From positions 1-28,650 of the forward strand of contig JBGSUE010000012.1 of NCBI GenBank assembly GCA_041753515.1: 28,650 nucleotides of DNA, given 5' to 3'. The notes beneath the pieces were generated by a model. It made no database searches. It was not told where the DNA came from and saw only the letters and a program-made list of their open reading frames with translations. This DNA comes from JBGSUE01 sp041753515 (GTDB lineage Bacteria; Patescibacteriota; Microgenomatia; UBA10105; UBA927). Below are positions 8,060 through 15,909 of the stretch, one piece after another; the stretch's first letter is position 1, and the number at the start of each line of letters is the position of its first letter. The position numbers were made by a program, and so were the translations under genes.

Positions 8060-8911
8060 TTAGTTGATACTATCTATTTGATTTATATATGTCCAGTCCT
8101 TTTTCCCTTTTCCGTTTTTAATCATTTTCCTGTACATAGATCTGATTGTATTTAAAAATTTTATATCTGTTTCCCCTGCCATTTTGCGGAAGTATGATAA
8201 ATCCTTGTATATCCAGTCGATTGAAAAATTAATCGGATCCGGCTTATTCTGATAATCCCTCCAGGCCATATTGGTCATAACTCCTCCCGGTCTTTCACAT
8301 AAAGTATCTGCAACTTTTTCGATATCCATATCAAGTGACCGTGCAATTTTTATTGCCTGTCCGAATACCGCAATGTGCATTGACTGCACATAATTGAGGA
8401 TCAATTTGTATCTCATCCCCTGTCCGCATTCTCCAAATCTCACAATGTTTGCCGCAATGCACGATAGAACCGGTTTGATTTTTTCCAAAATCCTACCATC
8501 ACCACCACTTAACAGAGTCAATTTTCCGGTTTCCGCACCGATTCTCCCGCCTGTCATCGCCATATCAAAAAAAATCAATTTTTTTTCTCGACATGTATTT
8601 ATCAGCGTATCGACCCAAGCAATAGATAAGGTGGCACATGTAATATATATTTTTTGCTGATCCGCAACACTCATTATTCCTTTTTTCCCAAGCCATACGG
8701 ATTTCGAAGAACGATCATTGGCAGTAACTTCAAAAATGATATCCGTGTTCTTTGCGACATCTTTCGGTGATGAACAGACTATTGCACCTTTATAAGTTTT
8801 TGAAACATTTCCTGTCCTGTTCCATACATAGGTCGTATACCCTTTTTTAATAAAATTACGGGCTATACCACCCCCCATGATTCCTAATCCAATAATTCCG
8901 ATTTTCTTCAT
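8060..8911 (-). CDS. Beta-hydroxyacid dehydrogenase family (3-hydroxyisobutyrate dehydrogenase-like)
   Basis: Soluble NAD(P)-dependent oxidoreductase of 283 residues, near the usual family length of about 290. The N-terminal Rossmann motif is GLGIMG (8-13). The substrate-binding signature is DMAMTGGRIGA (115-125), a variant of the common DAPVSGG form. The catalytic lysine is K169 in GQGMRYKLILN, with N173 as the usual partner. The C-terminal all-helical domain follows. It converts a 3-hydroxy acid to the semialdehyde or the reverse; the substrate cannot be told. It follows the YfhO gene with a 3-base gap, so it is part of that transcription unit. A GGAG lies 12 bases before the start. It is the only gene in the window with no evident link to glycan synthesis. 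A role in making an unusual sugar or acyl substituent is only a guess. Confidence 0.88.
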   Translation of the reverse strand: MKKIGIIGLGIMGGGIARNFIKKGYTTYVWNRTGNVSKTYKGAIVCSSPKDVAKNTDIIFEVTANDRSSKSVWLGKKGIMSVADQQKIYITCATLSIAWVDTLINTCREKKLIFFDMAMTGGRIGAETGKLTLLSGGDGRILEKIKPVLSCIAANIVRFGECGQGMRYKLILNYVQSMHIAVFGQAIKIARSLDMDIEKVADTLCERPGGVMTNMAWRDYQNKPDPINFSIDWIYKDLSYFRKMAGETDIKFLNTIRSMYRKMIKNGKGKKDWTYINQIDSIN

Positions 8912-8914
8912 ATA

Positions 8915-11035
8915 TTAATTATACTCCAGACCGATGGTGTGAGCACCTGCCGGTACGACAATCCCGGAAAAAATATAATTTGTCCTGTATATTTTGACTT
9001 GGCTGCCATCAATATATGCACGCCACCCGGGATGAAATATCTGCGACAGGAAGAGAAATCCTTCCCTGTCAGTATCCGTTTTGAGCGTAATCGAATTATT
9101 ATTATATTGTGAAATAATAACGGAGCCAGCCGGTTGTCCGTTATGCACGCCGACGTCTTCTTCCGTATACGCAACATTCTTCGGATCGGACAACGAAGAA
9201 AGAATGTCATCCCTTCTCTTTACGACAACATTACTGACAAAATATGCGCGCGATAAATTATTTTCATTTATGTAGATTTTAGTCGATCCTTCCTCAAATA
9301 CTTTTTCAAATCCCGGATTTTTCACTTCATCCAGACTCAATACATATTTCACATTTAACAGATGAAACAGGGGTGATGTAATGTTTTTCGGCTGGATGAT
9401 CCGGTTAAATCCGTACGGAGGCGTGACTTCCGGACCCATCTGCATAACAGCAATAAACCGCTCATAATCGGCGCTGTTGACCGGATCATATCCTGCAATT
9501 GATTCCAGACCGTAATAGACTTCCACAGACGGGGGCATGAGGCGGTCATCAACTGATGCTATCCGGAAAATATCCGGATCCTGTTTCAGGAATTCTATCG
9601 AATTTGACATCGGGAAAAAAAGTGACGGATCCGTAAACGGAGTGAATTTCCATGCAAACCGCAATATATCTAAAGATAGAATAATCACAAAAATGATTGC
9701 CGGTACATATTTACGGAAATATATAAACATTACTGTGATAATAAATATACCCGTGGGAAAAATAAGGTTTCTAATTGCTACATCATTTCCTGCAACCGCT
9801 GCATATACCCAAAGTCCCGTGTATATCAGACCGGATAACAGTATGGATTTTTTTGGAAATCTTATTGTTCTGAGAAAATAATCAAATCCGTATGCTGCAA
9901 GGACACAAAAAACAAAACCGGCAATACCCATAAGTCTGGTCGGCTGAAGAACGGATACAACCGGAATATGAAACCAGTACGGCAACATACTAATTGGATT
10001 TTGTACCATCAATAAAAGAATGCCTAACAAGGCTATGCTCCACTTTCGGGTATATCCTATTGCGGCAATGGCAAATATCATCGATACCACACCGATATAA
10101 CCTGTCAGTTCAGCATAGTTCCACACTCCCCAATAATTTCCCGTTGCAGGGTTGCCGAAAAAATCCGGGGCGAAAAATTGTACAAGATGGACAACAGGGA
10201 CAAACCACCCCTCTTTCTGCCACGCATCATTATCATATATACGTGTAGCATAAAAAAAATTAGCGATAAATGGCTGCAATAATATATATGAAAAAATTCC
10301 CACAGTACAAAAAATCATGACTATAAAAGAGATCCGTCTCAATTTATAGATCGAGTAGAATAAAGAAAAAAGAATCACATAAAACGCAGTCTGGATATGA
10401 CCGGCTGTTAATGATGAAATTAGGGAAAATAGGAGAATCCACGAATAAAATGCTGAAGAGTGATATGATATTTTATCAATTGCATAAAGTATGAGCGGCA
10501 GCCAGAGAAGTGCATGCCCGATTGTCCCCCACTCCAACCATGACACCATGAATCCGGAAAACGCAAATGAAATCGATCCGAGAAGTGCCGCAGGAATGGA
10601 CAGTTTGCGGTTAAAAAGAAAAAGATACATGAATACGCCTGCCAGTATCGGCTGAAGAATTATGAGCAGGGTCCAAGCGTTTTCAAAACTGAAAACAAAA
10701 AATAAAATATTCAGAAAATAATATGGTGCCGCCTGATTATTTGCGTCCAGTGGTGTCCCCGAAAAACTATATGGATTCCATCCGGGTTTTCCTGACTCCT
10801 TTACCTGTTCAATTGCTAATTTTCTCCAAGGAATGATCTGGCGGACCGGATCGGTGATAAGAAAATTCTTAAACGGCATACCACGCGGATATTCTTCTGC
10901 ATATAAATCTCTCCAGGGATGATACAGACCAACAAGCGCATCGGAAGGAATCGGAAGTTTACCCTGCAATATCACAGGATAAAAAAACACGAGTACGACA
11001 ATAAAAATCAGTAAATAAGGTTTAAATAATCTCAT
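8915..11035 (-). CDS. YfhO-family GT-C-like membrane glycosyltransferase (paralogue B)
   Basis: Polytopic protein of 706 residues, paralogous to the genes at 5-2083 and 12176-14284. Shared landmarks are GKLPIPSD (25-32, acidic loop residue D32), GWNPYSFSG (85-93), AGHIQT (201-206) and APDFFGNPAT. About a dozen helices precede a C-terminal soluble region with FHPGWRAYIDG close to the end. It stops soon after GAHTIGLEY, without the final helix seen in paralogue A. Since YfhO proteins usually end in a helix, this may be a natural variant or a loss. The next gene starts 3 bases beyond the stop. The start overlaps the GT4 gene by 14 bases, so GT4, YfhO and dehydrogenase read as one operon. Likely task: sugar transfer from a lipid-phosphate carrier to an extracytoplasmic acceptor. 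Identity of sugar and acceptor unknown. Confidence 0.85.
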   Translation of the reverse strand: MRLFKPYLLIFIVVLVFFYPVILQGKLPIPSDALVGLYHPWRDLYAEEYPRGMPFKNFLITDPVRQIIPWRKLAIEQVKESGKPGWNPYSFSGTPLDANNQAAPYYFLNILFFVFSFENAWTLLIILQPILAGVFMYLFLFNRKLSIPAALLGSISFAFSGFMVSWLEWGTIGHALLWLPLILYAIDKISYHSSAFYSWILLFSLISSLTAGHIQTAFYVILFSLFYSIYKLRRISFIVMIFCTVGIFSYILLQPFIANFFYATRIYDNDAWQKEGWFVPVVHLVQFFAPDFFGNPATGNYWGVWNYAELTGYIGVVSMIFAIAAIGYTRKWSIALLGILLLMVQNPISMLPYWFHIPVVSVLQPTRLMGIAGFVFCVLAAYGFDYFLRTIRFPKKSILLSGLIYTGLWVYAAVAGNDVAIRNLIFPTGIFIITVMFIYFRKYVPAIIFVIILSLDILRFAWKFTPFTDPSLFFPMSNSIEFLKQDPDIFRIASVDDRLMPPSVEVYYGLESIAGYDPVNSADYERFIAVMQMGPEVTPPYGFNRIIQPKNITSPLFHLLNVKYVLSLDEVKNPGFEKVFEEGSTKIYINENNLSRAYFVSNVVVKRRDDILSSLSDPKNVAYTEEDVGVHNGQPAGSVIISQYNNNSITLKTDTDREGFLFLSQIFHPGWRAYIDGSQVKIYRTNYIFSGIVVPAGAHTIGLEYN

Positions 11036-12026
11036 CGAAAGCTTTCAGAAAATGTTTCGTATCGAATTTTTTCGCATCACTCATTGCACGGATTCTCATC
11101 CTGGAAGTTATTTTTGTTGTATATGAAATAAGCTCATCAGGCGTGTTCCAGAGAAATCCATTTTCACCGTGTGAAATAATTTCCGTTTGCCCTCCTGCGT
11201 TGAAAGAAACTGGAATGCATCCGGATGCCATGGCCTCCACCGTTGTAATTCCGAAATGCTCCATAAGTGTCGGGTCGGATTCATGATAACCTGCCGCATG
11301 CCAATATACTGATGCCTTGGCATACAGATTTTTTAACTGCGTAAAACCGCAATTCGGTAATAATTCAATATGGAGCCCTTTTGCTTTTTTTTCAAGCATT
11401 TGTAAATACGGCGTATCCTCATCTTTCAAACTTCCCGCAACGACAAACTTCCATCCTGAATTACCAAGCCTCCGGAATGCATCAATCAGAATTTCATATT
11501 TTTTGGATGAATGGTGGGAACTGAACCGTCCTACGGAAAGGATAATTTTTTCTTTTTTTACAGGTTTGAATGCAGTGGTCTCCACGGGTGGATAAATGAC
11601 ACTGCTGCGGACACCTACCACAGTATCCACATACTTTTTTGTAAAGTGGGAATTGCACACGATATATTTGTATCTCATCGATTTCCACAATTCTTTTTTT
11701 GGGATCGGTAAGGGATTTTGGAAATGCAAAATTGCGCGGCGTGATGCAACTGTCGGAATAGAACCGTCCGACAGCACAAAAAGAAGATCATAGGTTCCCG
11801 TTACCCAAATCTTGCGCATAAGACTTTTCTGCGCAAAAACATTTTCAACTGTCTTTACGTTTTCCAATTGAAGATTGAACCTTTTGGAAGACTCTGCAAG
11901 AATTTCGGAGCTGTTCCAAAAAACATGTACAGTATTTTTTTTACTCCAATGTGATGCAAGGGTCAGAGTGTACCGTTCCCCTCCTCCGAACGCATCAAGA
12001 AACGGATCGTAAAATCCTATTTTCAT
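11022..12026 (-). CDS. GT4 glycosyltransferase (group 1), ALG11-like motifs
   Basis: GT-B-fold transferase of 334 residues expected to add a sugar, often mannose in this family, on the cytoplasmic side. The N-terminal domain has the glycine-rich GGGER (14-18) seen in ALG11/ALG2-type mannosyltransferases. The C-terminal domain starts near ILSVGRFSSHHSSKK and has the EX7E donor-site motif E256...E264 in EHFGITTVEAMASG, then GGQTEI for phosphate contacts. The order matches a complete enzyme, slightly short for the family. The window encodes a GDP-mannose dehydratase, so GDP-linked donors are plausible but not shown. It is first gene of the minus-strand unit GT4-YfhO-dehydrogenase, with a possible promoter directly upstream and only a few leader bases. 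It overlaps the next gene by 14 bases. Confidence 0.87.
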   Translation of the reverse strand: MKIGFYDPFLDAFGGGERYTLTLASHWSKKNTVHVFWNSSEILAESSKRFNLQLENVKTVENVFAQKSLMRKIWVTGTYDLLFVLSDGSIPTVASRRAILHFQNPLPIPKKELWKSMRYKYIVCNSHFTKKYVDTVVGVRSSVIYPPVETTAFKPVKKEKIILSVGRFSSHHSSKKYEILIDAFRRLGNSGWKFVVAGSLKDEDTPYLQMLEKKAKGLHIELLPNCGFTQLKNLYAKASVYWHAAGYHESDPTLMEHFGITTVEAMASGCIPVSFNAGGQTEIISHGENGFLWNTPDELISYTTKITSRMRIRAMSDAKKFDTKHFLKAFDEII

Positions 12027-12032
12027 ACTTTG

Positions 12033-12062
12033 ATTGTATACCCGTCTTATTCCGGTTTACAA
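12033..12062 (-). promoter_or_regulatory. Possible sigma70-like promoter for the GT4-YfhO-dehydrogenase unit
   Basis: On the minus strand TTGTAA (12062-12057) is followed after 16 bases by TATACAAT (12040-12033). This gives either TTGTAA-16-TATACA or TTGTAA-18-TACAAT. The box ends six bases before the ATG at 12026, so the message would be nearly leaderless, in line with the lack of a Shine-Dalgarno there. The position in the only gap of 149 bases on this strand supports it. No experimental backing. Confidence 0.35.
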
Positions 12063-12085
12063 CTTTCTGAAGTTGAAAAGCGGAT

Positions 12086-12109
12086 TACCTGCCTGCCGGC
12101 AGGCAGGTA
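12086..12109. repeat. 24-bp perfect palindrome (CCTGCCTGCCGGCAGGCAGG type)
   Basis: A GC-rich perfect palindrome in an otherwise AT-rich gap, centred on GCCGGC between 12097 and 12098. It would form a 12-bp arm cruciform or a very tight hairpin. It lies 60 bases upstream of the GT4 start. I recall palindromes of this CCTGCCTGCCGGCAGGCAGG type as frequent in CPR genomes, but this needs a search. It could be a dispersed repeat, a protein binding site or part of the transcription stop between two units. Confidence 0.85.
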
Positions 12110-12121
12110 CGGGTTTATACT

Positions 12122-12150
12122 CAAAAACTCACATTCAAGCTGAGTTTTTG
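12122..12150 (-). terminator. Hairpin, possible terminator after the 14-gene unit
   Basis: CAAAAACTCA (12122-12131) and TGAGTTTTTG (12141-12150) form a 10-bp stem with a 9-base loop. It lies 25 bases past the stop of the last gene of the long minus-strand run. On that strand the 3' arm ends in TTTTTG and an AT-rich stretch follows, so the U tract is partly inside the stem. That makes it a fair, not strong, intrinsic terminator. The A and T tracts would also let it work in the other direction. Confidence 0.5.
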
Positions 12151-12175
12151 CGGTATACTAAAGATATAGTCAGTA

Positions 12176-14284
12176 TCAAAACAGCCGGAATACAGGCGGC
12201 TGATACACCATGATTATTTCATGGCTTCCCGCTGTCAGATGAACTCCCCGAAAGTCATGTGAGACCCTCAGAATTTCTGTTTCAATTCCGTCAACAGATG
12301 CTTTCCACCCGAGAGAATGTACATCCGAGAGTATAAGATTCGAATCGGATTCGACATCTGCGCGAATTGTGATGCGATTGGGATAATATTCCAGTATATG
12401 CGCTTCTTTTTCCGGTACAAATACTGTCACTTCACCCAATTTTTCCTCATGCGCAGAGATGAACGCACGAGGATATGCTGTGTCATTTTCATATACTTCA
12501 TAGTATTCGTCTTTATAGACAGAAGTAATTTCCAGCGGATACTCCCATACCGGAAATACAAACGGGCTAACATTGTCGCTTAATCGGTGGACGATATATT
12601 TCACTCCAAGTGCGTCCAAAATCTTTTTTGCATATTTTCCCCGTTTTTCCAGCTGCACCGTTGACCGGCCGCTATCTTTAAGTGTCCCGTCTCCGGATAT
12701 ATGAATAAATCTACCGTATCGGGCCTGATACATAGTGTCATAGCCTTCAATACACTGCAGTTTGTATGTTACACAGACTTCTCCGCCCAGATTTCCGAAT
12801 ACCCGCCAATTGCCGGCATTGCCGGTCAAAAAACGTATTACTCCTGTTTCAGGGTACATAAATTCAGCCGGTTCAAACGGCATCCATTTCCCGGAAAACC
12901 GTAACAGGTCAAACGCGGTTAGTGTTAACAATAACGCAGTTACGAATATATATTTACGGAATAACATACATATAAGACCTGTTATTGCAAGACCTGCAGG
13001 AATAATGCTGTTACGCATTGCCACCATTACGGATTCAGACCGAAGACTTTTTAGTAAAACTATACTCATGAACATGAAAAACAGTATAGGAAATAAAATC
13101 TTTTTATTCACCGATTTTTCTTCAAAACCCAATGATGACAATACGGCAAGTGAGAATGAAAATATCACCAATATCCGTGACGCGGCACTCGTTGAAAGTG
13201 CAGGAATTTTAAGAGCAAAAAAAATATCCGACAAAGGCGATTCATAGGCAAGGAGAAGCGAGAAGACAGCGAGCAGGAAAAAAAATATTTTCCGCCGTGT
13301 AAATTTCGAAAAGAGTGTTTTTACTGCAAAAAAAAGCGGAATGACCCCGATATAAGATGCCCATTCGGCATAATGGCCGAACCAGTCGTTGCGCGTAACC
13401 GGATTACCGTAAAAATCAGGGGCAATGAGTGTAATTAAATACTTCCAGGGAACAACCTCGCCTTTGCCGAAAGCTGTACTTCGAACGGTATCTTTAAATG
13501 CATCAAATGTAAGCAGAAGCTGAGGAGATGCAATTGCCAATCCCAGAAAACAATACACTGACAATAAAATAGCACTCTTTCTATTTTTCCAATAGAAATA
13601 CCATATGTACAATACCGTCACTGCCAACACGTAGATGCTGATCTGAAAATGACCGGACAGGAAAGACAGTGCAATGCTGAATGCAAGTAAAATTCCTTTT
13701 TGGCGGTCTACCGCAGACAGCACTAAAGGTACATACAATGCAGCGTAAAACAGCGTTCCGTACGCCATCCAGACGACTCCAAATCCACAGAACATGAATG
13801 CAAGACTACCGATAATCCGTGCACTGCGTCCCGGGATGAAATAGGAAAGATAATAATACATAAACAACCCTGCAAGAAGGGGCTGTAGGAGAATCATGAT
13901 ACTCCATGCAGTATTGAATGGAAATATGAAAAATAATACATTAACGGGTGAAAACACCGCGCTCTGGTAATTGGCAGCATGGACGGTGCCGGAAAAACTG
14001 TATGGATTCCACAAAGGAATGTGGCCTGATTTCCATGTATCAATAGTCAATTTTTTCCACGGATAAATCTGCGTAATGACATCGGGCATTGCCGCATTTT
14101 TGACAGGCCCCTGAAACTGAGCACTCCAGGGGGGAAACTGTGTCACCAGATAATCAGTCGGAAAAGGCATCAGCCCTTGAAACAAAAACGGTGAGGCAAA
14201 TATCACCCACACAAAAATAATTACCCCCACCCCCCACCACGCTGGCAATATATAAGGCGCAAATTTACTTTGTATTTTTTTCAT
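12176..14284 (-). CDS. YfhO-family GT-C-like membrane glycosyltransferase (paralogue C)
   Basis: Third YfhO-like protein, 702 residues from the ATG at 14284. The open frame extends further to 14593, but that part only shadows the upstream GT2 gene. Starting at 14284 makes the N-terminus match paralogues A and B and leaves a 20-base overlap with the GT2 gene. Shared landmarks are FPTD (41-44), PLWNPYSFSG (90-99), SGHFQ (200-204) and APDFYGNPVTRN (278-289). The C-terminal soluble part has HSLGWKASVDG, where the usual proline of PGW is replaced by leucine. It ends in VYQPPVFRLF with no closing helix. It is last gene of the long operon, before a hairpin. A run of guanines lies in codons 17-21 (14224-14235). 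Expected role: extracytoplasmic sugar transfer from a lipid-phosphate donor. Confidence 0.85.
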   Translation of the reverse strand: MKKIQSKFAPYILPAWWGVGVIIFVWVIFASPFLFQGLMPFPTDYLVTQFPPWSAQFQGPVKNAAMPDVITQIYPWKKLTIDTWKSGHIPLWNPYSFSGTVHAANYQSAVFSPVNVLFFIFPFNTAWSIMILLQPLLAGLFMYYYLSYFIPGRSARIIGSLAFMFCGFGVVWMAYGTLFYAALYVPLVLSAVDRQKGILLAFSIALSFLSGHFQISIYVLAVTVLYIWYFYWKNRKSAILLSVYCFLGLAIASPQLLLTFDAFKDTVRSTAFGKGEVVPWKYLITLIAPDFYGNPVTRNDWFGHYAEWASYIGVIPLFFAVKTLFSKFTRRKIFFFLLAVFSLLLAYESPLSDIFFALKIPALSTSAASRILVIFSFSLAVLSSLGFEEKSVNKKILFPILFFMFMSIVLLKSLRSESVMVAMRNSIIPAGLAITGLICMLFRKYIFVTALLLTLTAFDLLRFSGKWMPFEPAEFMYPETGVIRFLTGNAGNWRVFGNLGGEVCVTYKLQCIEGYDTMYQARYGRFIHISGDGTLKDSGRSTVQLEKRGKYAKKILDALGVKYIVHRLSDNVSPFVFPVWEYPLEITSVYKDEYYEVYENDTAYPRAFISAHEEKLGEVTVFVPEKEAHILEYYPNRITIRADVESDSNLILSDVHSLGWKASVDGIETEILRVSHDFRGVHLTAGSHEIIMVYQPPVFRLF

Positions 14285-15008
14285 TTTGCTGAAGTTCCCA
14301 GAGTTTGGCGTATGTGGCAAACATGCTGTAGGCCTGGAACATGCTTTCGATGATTCCGACCATGCCGACCGAATAACCTTTTTGTTTAATATACGAATCA
14401 AAAAAACCCGTCCACATGACCCGCAGTATCCTCCACCAGACAACAGGCGGATGATGTGCTTCAAAACGAAGACGTGCTTCAATTTCAGACCACTCATTCG
14501 TTTTTTCTGCCATTTCCGAAAGATTCCTGTGCGTGTTGTGGATAAGCTCTCCTGAAAGATGCCCGGTCGATCCGGAGAATTGGGGAGTTTCATGTACAGG
14601 TCCTGTCCAGCCTTTGAGCGATGATTTTTTAAACAGCCGCAGCATGTGTTCTTCTTTCCTCCAGCGTGTACTTAAAAAGTAATTAACTCTGCGCACCGTG
14701 AATCCGTCATATCCCCTGTGCACCGCATCCTTTATTTGGGATGCCAACTCAGGAGACACTATTTCATCGGCATCCGCATAGAAAACCCAATAACCCCGTG
14801 CCTCATCTATTGAAAGAGATCGAAGCTGAGAAAAATCCAGACCGTCGGCGGGTATCACCCGTGCACCGGCTTTTTGTGCAATGGATACTGTATCATCCAC
14901 AGAACCGTTATCAACGACGAGTACCTCATCACAAAAATAAAGCGCCCTGATGCATGATTCAATACGATCTTCTTCATTGCGTGCAATGATGATGCCGCTA
15001 AGTACCAT
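14265..15008 (-). CDS. GT2 glycosyltransferase, WaaE/KdtX-like (copy 1)
   Basis: Cytoplasmic, probably membrane-associated GT-A enzyme of 247 residues. Motifs are IIIARNEEDRI (6-16), VVDNGSVDDT (31-40) and the metal-binding FYADADE (76-82). They are followed by a MLRLFKK segment, the WTGPVHE motif (VHE at 138-140) typical of the WaaE/KdtX beta-1,4-glucosyltransferase-like subgroup, and a C-terminal amphipathic part ending in ATYAKLWE. Family members add a hexose to lipid-linked or LPS-core glycans; here the acceptor is likely an undecaprenyl-linked glycan. The layout is the same as in the gene at 15906-16817, including GY...G(I/M).G(I/M)...A.YAKLWE at the end. It overlaps its neighbours by 11 and 20 bases. 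A G-rich GGGGG lies before the start, not a canonical Shine-Dalgarno. Confidence 0.87.
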   Translation of the reverse strand: MVLSGIIIARNEEDRIESCIRALYFCDEVLVVDNGSVDDTVSIAQKAGARVIPADGLDFSQLRSLSIDEARGYWVFYADADEIVSPELASQIKDAVHRGYDGFTVRRVNYFLSTRWRKEEHMLRLFKKSSLKGWTGPVHETPQFSGSTGHLSGELIHNTHRNLSEMAEKTNEWSEIEARLRFEAHHPPVVWWRILRVMWTGFFDSYIKQKGYSVGMVGIIESMFQAYSMFATYAKLWELQQNEKNTK

Positions 15009-15909
15009 ACTGCTTCCCCCACTTTCCGATCAGGGCATCGCATACCGCTTTTTTTTGAATATCGGATCCATGAATCAAAAACCGTATTGATTCGCGAAAA
15101 AGTGCAATTTTTGTTCTCGCTGACGCATACCTCACACCGACCAGCAATCTGTTACGCGTTTGATAATACTGGTGCAATGGGCTTCCCGATCCGCCTGAAG
15201 AACCTGCATTAACATGCCAGAGTACTGATTGAGGATAATACACTAATCGGAATCCGGCTTTTTTCGCTCTCAAACAGTAATCAAGATCCTCGTAATACAG
15301 GTAATACGCATCATCGAGAAGTCCGATTTTTTCCAAAACACCACGTGATATCATCATGGAACAGCCGGTGATAAAATCCGTTTCAGATGCCTCATCATAC
15401 TGCCCGGCATCCACTTCGTCCACACCTCTGTGGGATGCGTACATATTCGCCCAATCAATACTACCGCCCGCATACCAAAGTACCCGTCCTCGATCTTTTT
15501 CTGAATACCGGTCACGGTGATATTCATGTCCGGAGGCAAAGTAAATTTTCGATCCTGCTACACCGACAGCTCCTCTAAATGCATCGGTAAGATCAAGAAC
15601 GTGGGGATCCACAATCGTATCGTTATTCAGAAGCCACACGTAATCGGCATTACGATCAAGTGCATACCGCATTCCATAATTATTTCCGCCTGTAAACCCA
15701 AGATTTTCACCGGTCTCAAGCACGGTTACTTCAGGATGTTTTTGCCGTATGACTGCAACCGAATCGTTCGTGGATCCATTATCCACAACAAGAAGAGAAA
15801 GATGAATATCCCGGCGTTTACGGATTTTTTTCAGTGATGACAAACAGACGAGAGTATCGTCTTTACCGTTCCAGTTTACGATAATGGCATATATATTTTT
15901 CGGTATCAT
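14998..15909 (-). CDS. GT2 glycosyltransferase, rhamnosyltransferase (WbbL)-like
   Basis: GT-A enzyme of 303 residues from the ATG at 15909. The frame is open up to 15987, but starting at 15909 gives the ATGA overlap with the upstream stop and puts the beta-strand motif IIVNWNG (9-15) at the usual distance from the N-terminus. Further motifs are VVDNGSTND (41-49), GFTGGNNYG (71-79), the NNDT metal site (95-98), TGCSMMISR, and the catalytic YYEDLDYCLRAKKAGF (215-230). This is the complete motif set of the WbbL-like subgroup, which often transfers rhamnose from dTDP-rhamnose. No dTDP-rhamnose genes are in the window, so the donor is open. It sits between two WaaE-like genes, overlapping them by 4 and 11 bases. 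The three probably extend one lipid-linked glycan. Confidence 0.88.
   Translation of the reverse strand: MIPKNIYAIIVNWNGKDDTLVCLSSLKKIRKRRDIHLSLLVVDNGSTNDSVAVIRQKHPEVTVLETGENLGFTGGNNYGMRYALDRNADYVWLLNNDTIVDPHVLDLTDAFRGAVGVAGSKIYFASGHEYHRDRYSEKDRGRVLWYAGGSIDWANMYASHRGVDEVDAGQYDEASETDFITGCSMMISRGVLEKIGLLDDAYYLYYEDLDYCLRAKKAGFRLVYYPQSVLWHVNAGSSGGSGSPLHQYYQTRNRLLVGVRYASARTKIALFRESIRFLIHGSDIQKKAVCDALIGKWGKQYGT

Noticed and set aside
12762..13247. 161-residue frame on the plus strand
   Set aside because: Antisense to the YfhO copy C gene, with low-complexity composition and no domain. A shadow frame.
14285..14593. 103-residue N-terminal extension of YfhO copy C
   Set aside because: It is rich in Cys, Arg and Ser, unlike any YfhO N-terminus, and lies wholly within the GT2 gene on the same strand. 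The ATG at 14284 makes the paralogues line up.
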